A stretch of DNA of 64,000 bases from the NCBI GenBank assembly GCA_017938765.1, contig JAGBAX010000028.1, positions 62,001 to 126,000 of the forward strand, given 5' to 3'. The stretch is from Alistipes sp. (GTDB lineage: Bacteria > Bacteroidota > Bacteroidia > Bacteroidales > Rikenellaceae). This document shows, piece by piece, positions 51,947 to 60,978 of the stretch. Below the pieces are notes generated by a model. The model did not search any database and was not told where the DNA came from. It saw only the letters and a program-made list of their open reading frames with translations. Position numbers and translations under genes: made by a program. Position 1 is the first letter of the stretch, and the number at the start of each line of letters is the position of its first letter.

Positions 51947-52819
51947 TTATTTTTTAGGTGCTACTATTCTCAAATTTCCCGACAGGCACTCAATCTCCAG
52001 CGGGAACTCTGCACTCGGCTGTCCATCCATATCTGTTAGTGGCGAAAGGGGCGAAGTGATACTCAACTTTGACGAGCGGATATGGATTATATTCTCATTC
52101 TCACTACCCGCAACAAGCAGTTTTGTTGCCGCCCAAGCACCCTGAAAAGTTGTGCACTTGCGCATTATCATACAGTCAAGAAGTCCATCGCGGATAGAGG
52201 CACTTCTGGCAATAGGGAAGCGACCCGCCGTCTCGCCATTGAATATTAGCGTCATCGTGCTATCCACATCCACCTCTCCCCCATCGTGAACAATATGTAG
52301 AGGTATATACTCACGATTGTGAAGCTCCTTTGACCCCTCAATAAGGTATGCAGCCTTACCAAGATGGCGCTTTATCTTCTCTGGCGTATGCTGAGAGGTT
52401 GTTGTGAACATTCCAAAGCTGAAGATATTGACAAAGTAGAGTCCATTTACCCTTCCGCAATCAATCCTCTGCTCCTGCCCCTCAACAATCTGTCGCGCAG
52501 CCTTCAGCGTACGCGAGCTAACCCCTATAGCCCCCGCAAAATCATTTGCCGTGCCTGCAGGGATAATACCGAGAGGATAGTCTAACCCCTTAGTGCGCAT
52601 AGCATTGACAACATAATTTATCGTGCCATCGCCACCGCAGATAACTACAAGGTCAATATCCTGAGCGACATCATCAAATGGATTTTCTCCAAAGCGCAAC
52701 ATCTTTGGCTCTATCTCATAGCCCGCCTCAAAGAAGATATCCTCTAATGCGTCTATCTTACGACGGATTCTTCCTCGTCCCGCCTTAACGTTATATAGCA
52801 ACAACAACCTCTTACTCAT
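51947..52819 (-). CDS. Diacylglycerol/lipid kinase (DAGK catalytic domain)
   Basis: 290 residues. DAGK-type fold: LYNVKAGRGRI (about 9-19), the ATP loop VVICGGDGTINYVVNA (about 56-71), LGIIPAGTANDFAGAIG and LIFNGETAGRFPIARSASIRDGLLD. It phosphorylates diacylglycerol or a related lipid (YegS, DgkB, BmrU-type). The precise lipid is not predictable. It is 1 nt after apbE, so co-transcribed. Confidence 0.9.
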   Translation of the reverse strand: MSKRLLLLYNVKAGRGRIRRKIDALEDIFFEAGYEIEPKMLRFGENPFDDVAQDIDLVVICGGDGTINYVVNAMRTKGLDYPLGIIPAGTANDFAGAIGVSSRTLKAARQIVEGQEQRIDCGRVNGLYFVNIFSFGMFTTTSQHTPEKIKRHLGKAAYLIEGSKELHNREYIPLHIVHDGGEVDVDSTMTLIFNGETAGRFPIARSASIRDGLLDCMIMRKCTTFQGAWAATKLLVAGSENENIIHIRSSKLSITSPLSPLTDMDGQPSAEFPLEIECLSGNLRIVAPKK

Positions 52820-52820
52820 A

Positions 52821-53810
52821 TCACTCCCGATTTGTCAGCGTAGAGAAGACTCTGTACTCCTCCCCTGCTGCAATTATAAAGTAGACCTCCACACCCTTAT
52901 CCTTAAGGCTCTCTGCTACCTGAACAGCCCTATCTGTACCCATAGCCATAAACATCGTCGCCATAGCATCAGCCTCTACGCAACGATTAGCCACAACAGT
53001 AGCCGAAAGGAGAGTTGAAATAACACCCTTTCCTGTCTTTGGATTTATCGTATGAACAATCTTATTTCCCTCACTATCAGTGTAGTAACGGCGATAGTTT
53101 CCTGATGTTGCTAACGCCCTATCGCTTAGCTCAATTACCGCCTGCTGATACTCTCCCGGACTTTGATTACCCTCAAAAGGGGTATCCACACCCACGCGCC
53201 ACACGTCGCCCCTTGGACTCAATCCAGATGTGCGAATCTCGCCACCCACCTCAACAATATAGTCGCCACATCCCAGCGCCTCAAGCCTATCGGCAAGAAG
53301 GTCTACCGTATAACCCTTTGCCAGCGAGTTGAGGTCCAGTTGCAGGCGATTGTCGCTCTTTACAATGCGACTACCCACGACTCTAAACTTCTCAAAGCCA
53401 ACAAATTGTAGTAGAGAGTCTACATTAGGATGTTCTATTTTCCGCTTTTTTGCAAAGCCATAGGCATCAGTAAGCGGCTTTACAGTAATGTCGTAATAGC
53501 CATCACTCAGACGATACATACGGGCTGCAACAGCAATATTTCTTATAAGATGAATATCTAAAGAGTCAGTCACTCCAGCATTAATTCTACTAATAAGCGA
53601 CCGAGTGTTAAATATTGACATTGAGGACTTTGCCGTACTATCAATAACCATAGCCTCAGCATAGACTTGCTTCTGAGTAAGCGCAGTTTTTGCCACAATA
53701 CGAAACGTTGTGCCAAGCATATACCCCTCTACAGTAACATACTCATTTCGCGGAGCACACCCCACAGAGAGCAACAATGTCGCAAATATCGCAAATACAA
53801 CCCTCTTCAT
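52821..53810 (-). CDS. apbE: FAD:protein FMN transferase, lipoprotein
   Basis: 329 residues. Lipobox SVGC with C18, so it is an envelope lipoprotein. ApbE motifs: MLGTTFRIVAKT, YDITVKPLTDAYGFAK, LDLNSLAKGYTVDLLADRLEALG, DYIVEVGGEIRTSG and HTINPKTGKG followed by VVANRCVEADAMATMFMAMG. It attaches FMN to threonines of periplasmic flavoproteins such as the RNF and Na+-NQR subunits. Divergent from rpsO and driven by its own promoter. Confidence 0.94.
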   Translation of the reverse strand: MKRVVFAIFATLLLSVGCAPRNEYVTVEGYMLGTTFRIVAKTALTQKQVYAEAMVIDSTAKSSMSIFNTRSLISRINAGVTDSLDIHLIRNIAVAARMYRLSDGYYDITVKPLTDAYGFAKKRKIEHPNVDSLLQFVGFEKFRVVGSRIVKSDNRLQLDLNSLAKGYTVDLLADRLEALGCGDYIVEVGGEIRTSGLSPRGDVWRVGVDTPFEGNQSPGEYQQAVIELSDRALATSGNYRRYYTDSEGNKIVHTINPKTGKGVISTLLSATVVANRCVEADAMATMFMAMGTDRAVQVAESLKDKGVEVYFIIAAGEEYRVFSTLTNRE

Positions 53811-53831
53811 CTTTAGACTGTTTCAACAACG

Positions 53832-53863
53832 CAAAGTTATAAATTTTTGACTAAAATCGCAAA
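53832..53863 (-). promoter_or_regulatory. Promoter of apbE
   Basis: Minus strand TTTG (plus 53860-53863), 20 nt, TAACTTTG (plus 53832-53839). Confidence 0.7.
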
Positions 53864-53953
53864 TAGAGCCATCTACCACCCACTTGTGATACCAATATTA
53901 AAAAAAGAGGTGCAAATTTTGCTATTTTTGTTTCTAAATCAAGAAATTATCTC

Positions 53954-53961
53954 TATCTTTG
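53954..53961 (+). promoter_or_regulatory. -7 box of rpsO
   Basis: TATCTTTG; TTTG lies 23 nt upstream (53927-53930). The leader of about 80 nt before ATG 54043 could hold an autoregulatory site. Confidence 0.55.
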
Positions 53962-54042
53962 CACCGCTTTAACGCTATTCCGGTAAGGGGGATGCGGATG
54001 AAGTATTTTATTAATTTACAAACTTCTAAACATTTTTTCACT

Positions 54043-54315
54043 ATGGCTTATTTAACAGCAGAGAAAAAGGAGGAGATTTTTGGTCAGTACGGCAAGTCTA
54101 ACAAGGACACTGGTTCACCAGAGAGCCAGATTGCACTGTTTTCGTACCGTATCAGCCACCTTACAGAGCACCTTAAGAGCAACCGTCACGACTTCGGTAC
54201 CCAGCGAGCACTTCTTCGCTTGGTAGGTAAGCGTCGTCAGCTGCTTGAGTACTTGAAGGAGGTTGATATCGAGCGTTACCGCGCTATCATTAAGACCCTC
54301 AACCTTCGTAAGTAG
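54043..54315 (+). CDS. rpsO: 30S ribosomal protein S15
   Basis: 90 residues from ATG 54043; 28 in-frame codons upstream belong to the leader. The family signature [51 protein letters not shown] is present. S15 nucleates the 30S central domain. A terminator separates it from pnp, the usual neighbour. Confidence 0.97.
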   Translation: MAYLTAEKKEEIFGQYGKSNKDTGSPESQIALFSYRISHLTEHLKSNRHDFGTQRALLRLVGKRRQLLEYLKEVDIERYRAIIKTLNLRK

Positions 54316-54319
54316 TACG

Positions 54320-54363
54320 AGGAAGAGAATGGAGGCAGCATTGTGTTGCCTTCATTTTCTTTG
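54320..54363 (+). terminator. Terminator between rpsO and pnp
   Basis: GAAGAGAATGGAGGCAGCA pairs with TGTTGCCTTCATTTTCTTT across loop ttg, with a few mismatches, T-rich at the end. It could be partly read through into pnp or cut by RNase III. Confidence 0.75.
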
Positions 54364-54416
54364 TTTGCAATTATTGTTTGCAATTATTTTTTTGGACGAA
54401 TTATATTAGACGAATT
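54364..54416 (+). repeat. Short tandem repeats in the pnp leader
   Basis: TTTGCAATTATTG occurs twice in a row (from 54363 and 54376), and GACGAATTAT occurs twice (from 54395 and 54409), the second running into the pnp ATG. The tandem copies may move the start region if they slip. Confidence 0.6.
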
Positions 54417-56642
54417 ATGGAAAACAAGTTGTACAACGCTGTACAGAAGTTCATCCCACTGGAGGGTGGACGCGAGATTATGATTGAGACCGGCAAGCTG
54501 GCAAAGCAGGCTGACGGCTCAGTTGTTGTTAGACAGGGCGATACGATGCTGCTCGCCACTGTAGTTGCCGCAAAGGACGCAAAAGAGGGAACAGACTTTA
54601 TGCCTTTGCAGGTTGAGTATAAGGAGAAGTTTGCCGCTGCGGGTCGTATCCCAGGTGGCTTTATGAAGCGTGAGGGTAAGGCTTCAGACAACGAGATTCT
54701 CGTTGCTCGTCTTATTGACCGCGCACTGCGCCCACTCTTCCCTGCAGACTATCACGCCGAGGTTTTTGTTACCGTAAACCTTATCTCGGCAGACAAAGAT
54801 ATTCAGGCTGATGCACTCGCAGGTCTTGCAGCATCAGCCGCTCTTGCAGTCTCTGACATCCCATTCGGAGGCCCAATCTCTGAGGTGCGTGTAGCTCGCA
54901 TCGGTGGTCAGTACTGCATCAACCCTACATTCTCACAGATGTCAGACTGCGACCTTGACCTTATCGTTGCAGGTACTATTGACAACATCCTTATGGTTGA
55001 GGGTGAGATGAATGAGGTTAGCGAGGAGGTTATGCTCGGCGCTATTAAGTATGCTCACGAGGCTATCAAGACTCACTGTGCTGCTCAGATTGAGCTTTCA
55101 AAGGAGCTTGGCAAGGACGTTAAGCGTGAGTACTGCCACGAGACAAATGACGAGGAGCTTCGCCAGACAATTATCTCTGAGCTCTACGACCGCGCTTACG
55201 CTATCGCTACAAGCGGTACTATGAAGCACGAGCGTAGCGAGGCTTTTGAGGCTCTTGAGGCAGAGTTCGCTTCTCGCTATACAGAGGAGGAGCTTGAGGA
55301 GAAGGCTCCACTTATCCACAAGTACTTCCACGATGATGTACAGAAGATGGCTATGCGTAATATGATTCTTGACGAGGGCAAACGTCTTGACGGTCGTCGT
55401 ACAGACGAGATTCGCCCAATCTGGTGCGAGACAAACTACCTGCCTTGCGCTCACGGATCTGCAATCTTCACTCGTGGTGAGACTCAGTCACTTTCAACTG
55501 TAACCCTCGGCACAAAGCTTGACGAGAAGATGTACGACGAGGTACTTATTCAGGGTTCAGAGCAGTTTACACTCCACTACAACTTCCCTCCATTCTCAAC
55601 TGGCGAGGCTCGCCCATCTCGTGGTGTTAGCCGTCGTGAGATTGGTCACGGTAACCTCGCTTGGCGTGCGCTTAAGCCTATGGTACCAGTGGGAGAGGAG
55701 AATCCATACACTGTTCGCGTAGTGTCAGATATCCTTGAGTCTAACGGCTCATCATCTATGGCTACTGTTTGCGCAGGCTGTATGGCACTTATGGATGCAG
55801 GTGTAAAGCTCCGCAAGCCAGTCTCTGGTATCGCTATGGGTCTTATCTCTGACAGCGCAACTGGCCGTTGGGCAGTGCTTTCAGATATCCTTGGCGATGA
55901 GGACCACCTCGGCGATATGGACTTCAAGGTTACAGGTACTCGCGATGGTATCACAGCTACACAGATGGATATCAAGGTTGACGGCCTTAGCTACGAGGTA
56001 CTTGCAAAGGCTCTTGAGCAGGCTCGTCAGGGTCGTATGCACATCCTTGACAAGATTTGCGAGACTATCTCTGAGCCACGCGAGGACTACAAGCCATTCG
56101 TTCCACGCATTGAGCAGATTCTTATTGACAAGGACTTCATCGGTGCAGTTATCGGTCCTGGCGGTAAGGTAATCCAGGAGATTCAGAAGACTACAGGCAC
56201 AACAATCACAATCACCGAGACCGACAAGAACGGTGTAGTTGATGTGTTTGGTCCAGATAAGGCATCTATTGACGCAGCTATGTCACGCATTAAGGGTATC
56301 GTTGCTGTTCCAGAGGTTGGCGAGCAGTATCACGGTACTATTAAGAGCATCGTTGCTTTCGGTGCCTTCGTAGAGATTCTTCCAGGCAAGGAGGCTCTGC
56401 TCCACATCTCGGAGATTGACTACCGTCGCTTTGAGACTATGGAGGAGACAGGCCTTAAGGAGGGTGACCAGATTGATGTTAAGCTTATCGGCCTTGACTC
56501 AAAGACTGGCAAGCTCAAGCTCTCACACAAGGCACTTCTTCCAAAGCCAGAGGGCTGGGTAGAGCCAGAGCGTAAGCCTCGCGGTGAGCGCCCAGAGCGC
56601 AAGGGCGAGGGCGAGCGTCGCGAACGCCGTCCACGCAAGTAA
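54417..56642 (+). CDS. pnp: Polyribonucleotide nucleotidyltransferase (PNPase)
   Basis: 741 residues from ATG 54417 ([18 protein letters not shown]); 13 in-frame codons before it lie in the leader repeats. Two RNase PH cores (about 10-225 and 320-545, the second with [27 protein letters not shown]), a KH domain (about 560-620, [20 protein letters not shown]) and an S1 domain (about 625-700, [27 protein letters not shown]). It degrades mRNA from the 3' end by phosphorolysis. The tail is Lys/Arg/Glu-rich, ending ERRERRPRK. Pairs with rpsO as in many genomes. Confidence 0.97.
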   Translation: MENKLYNAVQKFIPLEGGREIMIETGKLAKQADGSVVVRQGDTMLLATVVAAKDAKEGTDFMPLQVEYKEKFAAAGRIPGGFMKREGKASDNEILVARLIDRALRPLFPADYHAEVFVTVNLISADKDIQADALAGLAASAALAVSDIPFGGPISEVRVARIGGQYCINPTFSQMSDCDLDLIVAGTIDNILMVEGEMNEVSEEVMLGAIKYAHEAIKTHCAAQIELSKELGKDVKREYCHETNDEELRQTIISELYDRAYAIATSGTMKHERSEAFEALEAEFASRYTEEELEEKAPLIHKYFHDDVQKMAMRNMILDEGKRLDGRRTDEIRPIWCETNYLPCAHGSAIFTRGETQSLSTVTLGTKLDEKMYDEVLIQGSEQFTLHYNFPPFSTGEARPSRGVSRREIGHGNLAWRALKPMVPVGEENPYTVRVVSDILESNGSSSMATVCAGCMALMDAGVKLRKPVSGIAMGLISDSATGRWAVLSDILGDEDHLGDMDFKVTGTRDGITATQMDIKVDGLSYEVLAKALEQARQGRMHILDKICETISEPREDYKPFVPRIEQILIDKDFIGAVIGPGGKVIQEIQKTTGTTITITETDKNGVVDVFGPDKASIDAAMSRIKGIVAVPEVGEQYHGTIKSIVAFGAFVEILPGKEALLHISEIDYRRFETMEETGLKEGDQIDVKLIGLDSKTGKLKLSHKALLPKPEGWVEPERKPRGERPERKGEGERRERRPRK

Positions 56643-56650
56643 ATAGCAAA

Positions 56651-56676
56651 ATACCACCTTCGGGTGGTATTTTTTT
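56651..56676 (+). terminator. Terminator of pnp
   Basis: ATACCACC-ttcg-GGTGGTAT with six T: an ideal tetraloop terminator, 8 nt after the stop. Confidence 0.95.
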
Positions 56677-56677
56677 G

Positions 56678-56880
56678 CCATTAGCCATTGGCTTGCCTTC
56701 GGCAACCCGACCCTGCTCCGCCTCGGCAGTATCAGTCGCAGTGCAAGCACTTCAAAATGCGAAATTGAAAATCTGTGAGCAAGCTCCCGTTTTCAATCTT
56801 CGCCTTTTGCACCTTCGGTGTGCGACCGCTGTTGCTCTCGGCTTAATCGCAGCGTTAGCCTTTCATAGGTACAGACTTCG
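56678..56880 (+). repeat. GTAC/heptamer repeat, copy 3 (rearranged)
   Basis: Heptamers CCATTAG and CCATTGG (56678-56691), then CTTGCCTTCGGCAACCC and GCTCCGCCTCGGCAGT, shared with 40.3 kb, and GCTCTCGGCTTAATCGCAGCGTTA, shared in reverse with 47.7 kb. It ends with GGTACAGAC-ttc-GTCTGTG. The region 56643-57101 holds only this repeat, the terminator and cloverleaf copy 4. Confidence 0.7.
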
Positions 56881-56894
56881 TCTGTGTGTTTATT

Positions 56895-57101
56895 CGGATT
56901 TAGGAAATCTCTCGTAGAGAGTACGATGAAAAATAGAGCCTCACTCAAGCTTGCTTGAAAGTGAATGGCTCTATTTTTTGTCGTAATAGCCGCAAGGCTA
57001 CCCTAAATCCGCATCAGCACGGAAGCGAAACAAAGTTTCGCCGAAAGTTTTTGGTGAAGCTTTTTTCAAAAAGCTTCGGTACTCGCCCTCTGCGTCAGCC
57101 A
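56895..57101 (-). repeat. Cloverleaf 3' repeat, copy 4
   Basis: On the minus strand it starts at the nuclease stop (57101 downwards). The 90 nt flank (57012-57101) is nearly identical to that of copy 3 (GAAGCTTTTTgaAAAAAGCTTC, GCGAAAC/GTTTCGC). The cloverleaf follows: outer stem CGGATTTAGG/CCTAAATCCG (56895-56904/57002-57011), TAGCC-gcaa-GGCTA (56987-57000), TACGA/TCGTA plus a 12-bp stem tipped by TCAAGCTTGCTTGA, and CTCTC-gta-GAGAG (56909-56921). Confidence 0.85.
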
Positions 57102-59276
57102 CTACAGCCAGTCGGATGCGTTATAGGTGCTCTTTGGGGCGTTAGGGACATTCTCAAAGTACTTAAAACCTGTGAGGGCTTCAAGGTCGGATATAGACAT
57201 CATATCAGCCGCTTCAGGTTTATGTCCTTTAGCCATCTTGTGGCAGATAGTAAATGCTGCGCACTGGAGCTCTGATGCTGAGCAGTCCTGTACTCGTTTG
57301 CCTGTGCTACCCTTCTTTGTGCGAAGCAGGGCGTAGTAGAACATTGTTGGGCAGCTCACGTCGCTTCTGCCTCCAAAAGAGATTGTCTTTGGAGATGCTG
57401 ATGCGCCGTTGCGTGAGAAGCTCTCAAAGTAGCAGCCTACGACAACATAGAGTGTGTCGGAGCATACAAGGCCGTCAATATGGTCCTCAAGGTTGTTCCA
57501 CGCGCCACCGCCAGTGTTGAATGTTGATGAGTACTGCGGAGCGATGTTTGTGTAGTAGAACACCTGACGGTTTGTGGCTGCCGAGCAGAGTCGCTCTGCG
57601 CTACCGAGCATATGTCCCTTGTTGCAGCCACCACCTGTGCTCTTGCTGCTATACTGAACAGATGATGGAATCTTAGGGTCCTTGCCGTATGAGTCTGTAC
57701 GGTCGGTATTCTTCACCTCATACATTGCGTGACGAGGTGCTGCAACCCAAAGTGGACAGTGATGCTTACCACTGTAGCAGACGGTGTAGTTGCGCGCTGT
57801 GCCATTGCGTTGTGCATTCTTCTCATTGCCCGCGCAGAGGTGGTGCGCAAAGTAGATATCCTTGTCGCTGTCGTGTACTCCATCTCTATTTGCATCGGCA
57901 ATCACTGGCAGCTCCGCCCAGTCATAGCGAGCCGTAGATGGTTGCGGGTCTGGGTCCGGCGTTGGGTCTGGGTCAGGGTCCGGTGTTGGGTCGGGCTCTG
58001 GCGTTGGGTCAGGGAGCACCTCTCCGCTACCACTACCACCATAGGTTATAGTAACGGTGCTAATACGCATACACGCACCTGAGCGGATGTAGAGTGATGT
58101 TAGGTCAAGGTCTGCAAGGTCTACCGTTACACTCTTGCCGCTAAACTTAACGCTCTCAACCTTACCCGAAGCAGAAGTAGAGCCGGCATCAGTGCAGATA
58201 TAGAGCTCATCATTGTAGCTCTCCGTAAGTGTCAGCGAGAGGGTCTGCACTGCACCACTAAATGTCGGTGTGCCGATATATGCCACCTTACCATCGTTAA
58301 GCTGAATTGCCTCCTTGTTGTGATTATATGCGCAGATAGTCCAGCTACCGTAGCTATTTTTGTATGTCTTAGGACTCTTATAACCTGTGACATAATCCTT
58401 GCACTCGGCATATGTAAGCGTCGCTGTAACAGGTGCTGTAGCAGTAAGTGACTTACGATATGTAGCCTTGCTAAGGTCAATATTGACATCGTAGTAGCGG
58501 TTGCGCTCGGCTGTGCGAGAGTAGTTGTAGCTGTATATCGCAGCATCGGTCGTCACTGTAAGCGTACCAGAGTAGTCACCAGCTGCAACAACCATATATA
58601 GAGGCGTAGCACTCTGGGCTGAGGTTGTCACAGAGTATGAGTTCTGAAGAGTTGTTGTAATAGAGTAGCCGCTTAAACCCTTGAGGGCGAGTGAATTATC
58701 TGTAATATCACACTTTCCACTACCAGAGATAGGTGTTGATGTAGCGTAGCGCACAGAGACAACGCGCTCAGATGCGTAGTCTGCTGAAGCAAAAATATTA
58801 AAGCAGAGCACCGCTCCCAGTGGCTGAAAGAGTAGAGTTTCGGTTTTTGAGAGCGCATACGGCTTTGCCACCATAGGCATTGTTCCATCTGCAAGCACAC
58901 CAGCAGACTCAACACTCTGAGCTGCAGGGATTGTAAGGTTTACACTCTGCGCATCGCTATTTGCAGCACTATATGGCAGATAGGCATAGAGAGTATTGTC
59001 AGAGCTGTACTGATTGACCTCTGTAGAGACGAAGCCCACGCCATCACGCAACTCTACAGTAGCCTTGGCATTGGTTGTAGGAGTAGCAGAGTTGATAAAC
59101 AGACCTATACTCTCGCCACCCTGCCAATGATACTTATTATCATCAAAGGATATCCGACTCTCTAACTCTAAAGGCAGGTCAATAGTGGATGTTGCTCCAA
59201 CATCTGTCTGCTCGCCAGTGCCTCTACTACAAGAGAGTGCAAAAATAGATAACAGTACTACAAGTATACTCTTCAT
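57102..59276 (-). CDS. Lipoprotein fusing a fimbrillin-like domain to a DNA/RNA non-specific endonuclease
   Basis: 724 residues. Lipobox ALSC with C16. Residues about 30-275 resemble a fimbrillin/Mfa-like domain (DNKYHWQGGESIGLFINS, ADGTMPMVAKPYALSKTETLLFQPLGAVLCFNIF, YYDVNIDLSKATY). About 280-420 is a second beta domain. A Pro/Asp linker (DPTPEPDPTPDPDPDPTPD) leads to a NUC1-type nuclease (about 460-715): GGGCNKGHMLGSAERL holds the catalytic histidine of the DRGH site (NKGH here), followed by QVFYYTNIAPQ and NNLEDHIDGL. It is probably surface displayed and cuts extracellular nucleic acid. Co-transcribed with the antiporter (ATGA overlap). Confidence 0.85.
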   Translation of the reverse strand: MKSILVVLLSIFALSCSRGTGEQTDVGATSTIDLPLELESRISFDDNKYHWQGGESIGLFINSATPTTNAKATVELRDGVGFVSTEVNQYSSDNTLYAYLPYSAANSDAQSVNLTIPAAQSVESAGVLADGTMPMVAKPYALSKTETLLFQPLGAVLCFNIFASADYASERVVSVRYATSTPISGSGKCDITDNSLALKGLSGYSITTTLQNSYSVTTSAQSATPLYMVVAAGDYSGTLTVTTDAAIYSYNYSRTAERNRYYDVNIDLSKATYRKSLTATAPVTATLTYAECKDYVTGYKSPKTYKNSYGSWTICAYNHNKEAIQLNDGKVAYIGTPTFSGAVQTLSLTLTESYNDELYICTDAGSTSASGKVESVKFSGKSVTVDLADLDLTSLYIRSGACMRISTVTITYGGSGSGEVLPDPTPEPDPTPDPDPDPTPDPDPQPSTARYDWAELPVIADANRDGVHDSDKDIYFAHHLCAGNEKNAQRNGTARNYTVCYSGKHHCPLWVAAPRHAMYEVKNTDRTDSYGKDPKIPSSVQYSSKSTGGGCNKGHMLGSAERLCSAATNRQVFYYTNIAPQYSSTFNTGGGAWNNLEDHIDGLVCSDTLYVVVGCYFESFSRNGASASPKTISFGGRSDVSCPTMFYYALLRTKKGSTGKRVQDCSASELQCAAFTICHKMAKGHKPEAADMMSISDLEALTGFKYFENVPNAPKSTYNASDWL

Positions 59277-60547
59277 CGCTTAGGAATTTGAAAAATTATT
59301 GACAAAACGACCATAATAGCAATAAGGAATGGATAGTAGAGGTGTGGTATAATCTCTACAGGGCTAATCTGAGCCAGTCCCGCCGCCATAAGCAGCTGTG
59401 CGCCGTAAGGGAGGTAACCCTGCACCACACACGATGCTGTATCAAGCAGTGAGGCACTCTTACGCGCAGGAATAGAGTACTTGGCTGCCAAGTCGCGCGC
59501 AATAGGCCCTACAGTAAGGATTGCAATAGTATTATTCGCCGTGCAGAAGTTTGTAAGCGCTGTAAGGGTAGCCACCACAGCCTCAGCACCACGACGCGAA
59601 TTAACCTTACGCGTCAGACGCTCTATAAGATAGTCAAAACCACCTAACTCCTTCACTACAGCCATCACTCCACCTGCCAGAAGAGTTACAAGAATAAGCT
59701 CAACCATAGAGCCTAACCCCGCGCCCGCAGCCGTAAAGATGTTAAGCGAAGTAAAACTCCCGCAGGCAAGACCTATAATATCCGTCACAACCGTTCCCAC
59801 AATAAGCACCATCAGCACATTGACACCACACAGTGCAAGAACAATGACAAGCATATATGGCAGAGCCTTAAACCACTCTACACAACTCTGCACAGCAACA
59901 GCCTCACCAGTCTGATTACCAAGCAGATAGAGCAGTAGTGTAGCAATGGCTGCAGGGAGGACAATCATAAAGTTTGTCCTAAACTTATCCTTCATACGAC
60001 AACCTTGACTCTGTGTTGCTGCGATAGTCGTATCTGAGATAAAAGAGAGATTATCGCCAAAGAATGCTCCACCCACAACAATAGCCACTAACCACGCCGT
60101 ATCACAACCAATCTGCGCCGAGAGTGCTGTAACTACAGGCGTCAGAGCGACAATAGTTCCCACAGATGTGCCAATAGCCATAGATATAAAGCAGGCTGCA
60201 ATGAATATTCCCGCAGGCAGAAACTGACTCGGAATAGCCTTAAGAGTCAGCGCCACTGTTGCATCTACCGCACCCATATCCTTTGCCGATGAGGCGAAGA
60301 TACCCGCAAGGCAGAATATCCAAATCATATACATAATATCTGGATTGGCCGCACCACGCGAGAAGATACCTATCCTCTCCTGGAAATTATGCCCTCTGAG
60401 TAACCCAATGCCATATATCGCCGCTGCAACAAATGCCACAGCTATCGGCACGCGATAAAAATCGCCAGCCAACAGCGCACCCGTAAGGTAGACAGCAAGC
60501 AACAACACTATAGGCGATAGAGCCACCAATCCACGAAAATTTGTCAT
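59273..60547 (-). CDS. NhaC-family Na+/H+ antiporter (second gene)
   Basis: 424 residues from ATG 60547 (MTNFRGLVALSPIVLLL), 16 nt after its -7 box; the longer open frame starts before the promoter. About 11 transmembrane helices. Core motifs AIGTSVGTIVALTPVV and VGGAFFGDNLSFISDTTIAATQSQGC match NhaC, but the SWxxxAT of nhaC at 10.9 kb is SVGTIVA here. It is probably an Na+/H+ or related exchanger; amino acid exchange is possible. The stop overlaps the nuclease start. Confidence 0.87.
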   Translation of the reverse strand: MTNFRGLVALSPIVLLLAVYLTGALLAGDFYRVPIAVAFVAAAIYGIGLLRGHNFQERIGIFSRGAANPDIMYMIWIFCLAGIFASSAKDMGAVDATVALTLKAIPSQFLPAGIFIAACFISMAIGTSVGTIVALTPVVTALSAQIGCDTAWLVAIVVGGAFFGDNLSFISDTTIAATQSQGCRMKDKFRTNFMIVLPAAIATLLLYLLGNQTGEAVAVQSCVEWFKALPYMLVIVLALCGVNVLMVLIVGTVVTDIIGLACGSFTSLNIFTAAGAGLGSMVELILVTLLAGGVMAVVKELGGFDYLIERLTRKVNSRRGAEAVVATLTALTNFCTANNTIAILTVGPIARDLAAKYSIPARKSASLLDTASCVVQGYLPYGAQLLMAAGLAQISPVEIIPHLYYPFLIAIMVVLSIIFQIPKR

Positions 60548-60563
60548 ACACTCCTCTTTGGTG

Positions 60564-60571
60564 CAAAGATA
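60564..60571 (-). promoter_or_regulatory. -7 box of antiporter-nuclease operon
   Basis: TATCTTTG on the minus strand; ATG 60547 follows after 16 nt. Confidence 0.6.
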
Positions 60572-60720
60572 GTGATTTTTCCTCAAGAGAAACAAGCTCA
60601 GCTCAATATAAATATAACAATAGAAAAGTAATAGACAAGCCAATATTGCTTATTATTTTTATTTTGGGGATCTTTGTGGCGATATTTTTGTGCAACAATC
60701 TCGAAAAAAGAGATGTTCAG

Positions 60721-60751
60721 TTTGTTTTTTAAGATATGTTTATTACTTTTG
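60721..60751 (+). promoter_or_regulatory. Promoter of the leucine-rich repeat gene
   Basis: TTTG (60721-60724), 19 nt, TACTTTTG (60744-60751). Exact spacing. The start codon is 228 nt away, so the leader is long. Confidence 0.7.
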
Positions 60752-60756
60752 TAGTG

Positions 60757-60978
60757 ACATATTGATTTACGGAAGCGTAAGTTTATTCTCGTAGAGGAAT
60801 CTGGTAAATTCAATGCGATGAGAATAGGCAGACTGCATCTTTCGTCATACCATCTATTTCGGTACGGCGCGAGGTTGTTGCTTATTTATCGCAGGGCATA
60901 CCAGAGCCTCTCTACAAATAAGTTCAGCCCTGCGCTTTCTTAATTTAACTACACAAGGGCTGTGTGATATGAAAAATT
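60757..60978 (+). ncRNA. Long structured leader with possible 41-residue upstream ORF
   Basis: About 220 nt. Hairpins: TTACG-gaag-CGTAA (60767-60780), TATTCTC (60784-60790) with GAGAATA (60820-60826), and CGCAGGGC (60890-60897) with GCCCTGCG (60927-60934). A reading frame 60818-60943 (MRIGRLHLSSYHLFRYG..., rich in Leu, Arg, Tyr, Ser) overlaps these stems. It could be a regulatory leader or attenuator; no known riboswitch is recognised. It fills most of the 60548-60978 gap. Confidence 0.45.

Noticed and set aside
1550-57101. Simple Rho-independent terminators for the long central hairpins
   Set aside because: A terminator would not need two more hairpins, an outer stem and a conserved tip; termination may still be one function.
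8121-57275. Small ORFs on the cloverleaf repeats (beginning MKVNGSIFCRNSRKA)
   Set aside because: They translate the same structured repeat on one strand; the conserved signal is base pairing, not codon pattern, and the ORFs start and end inside unrelated neighbours.
57689-58082. Plus-strand ORFs across the nuclease linker
   Set aside because: They arise from the Pro-Asp repeat DNA on the opposite strand.
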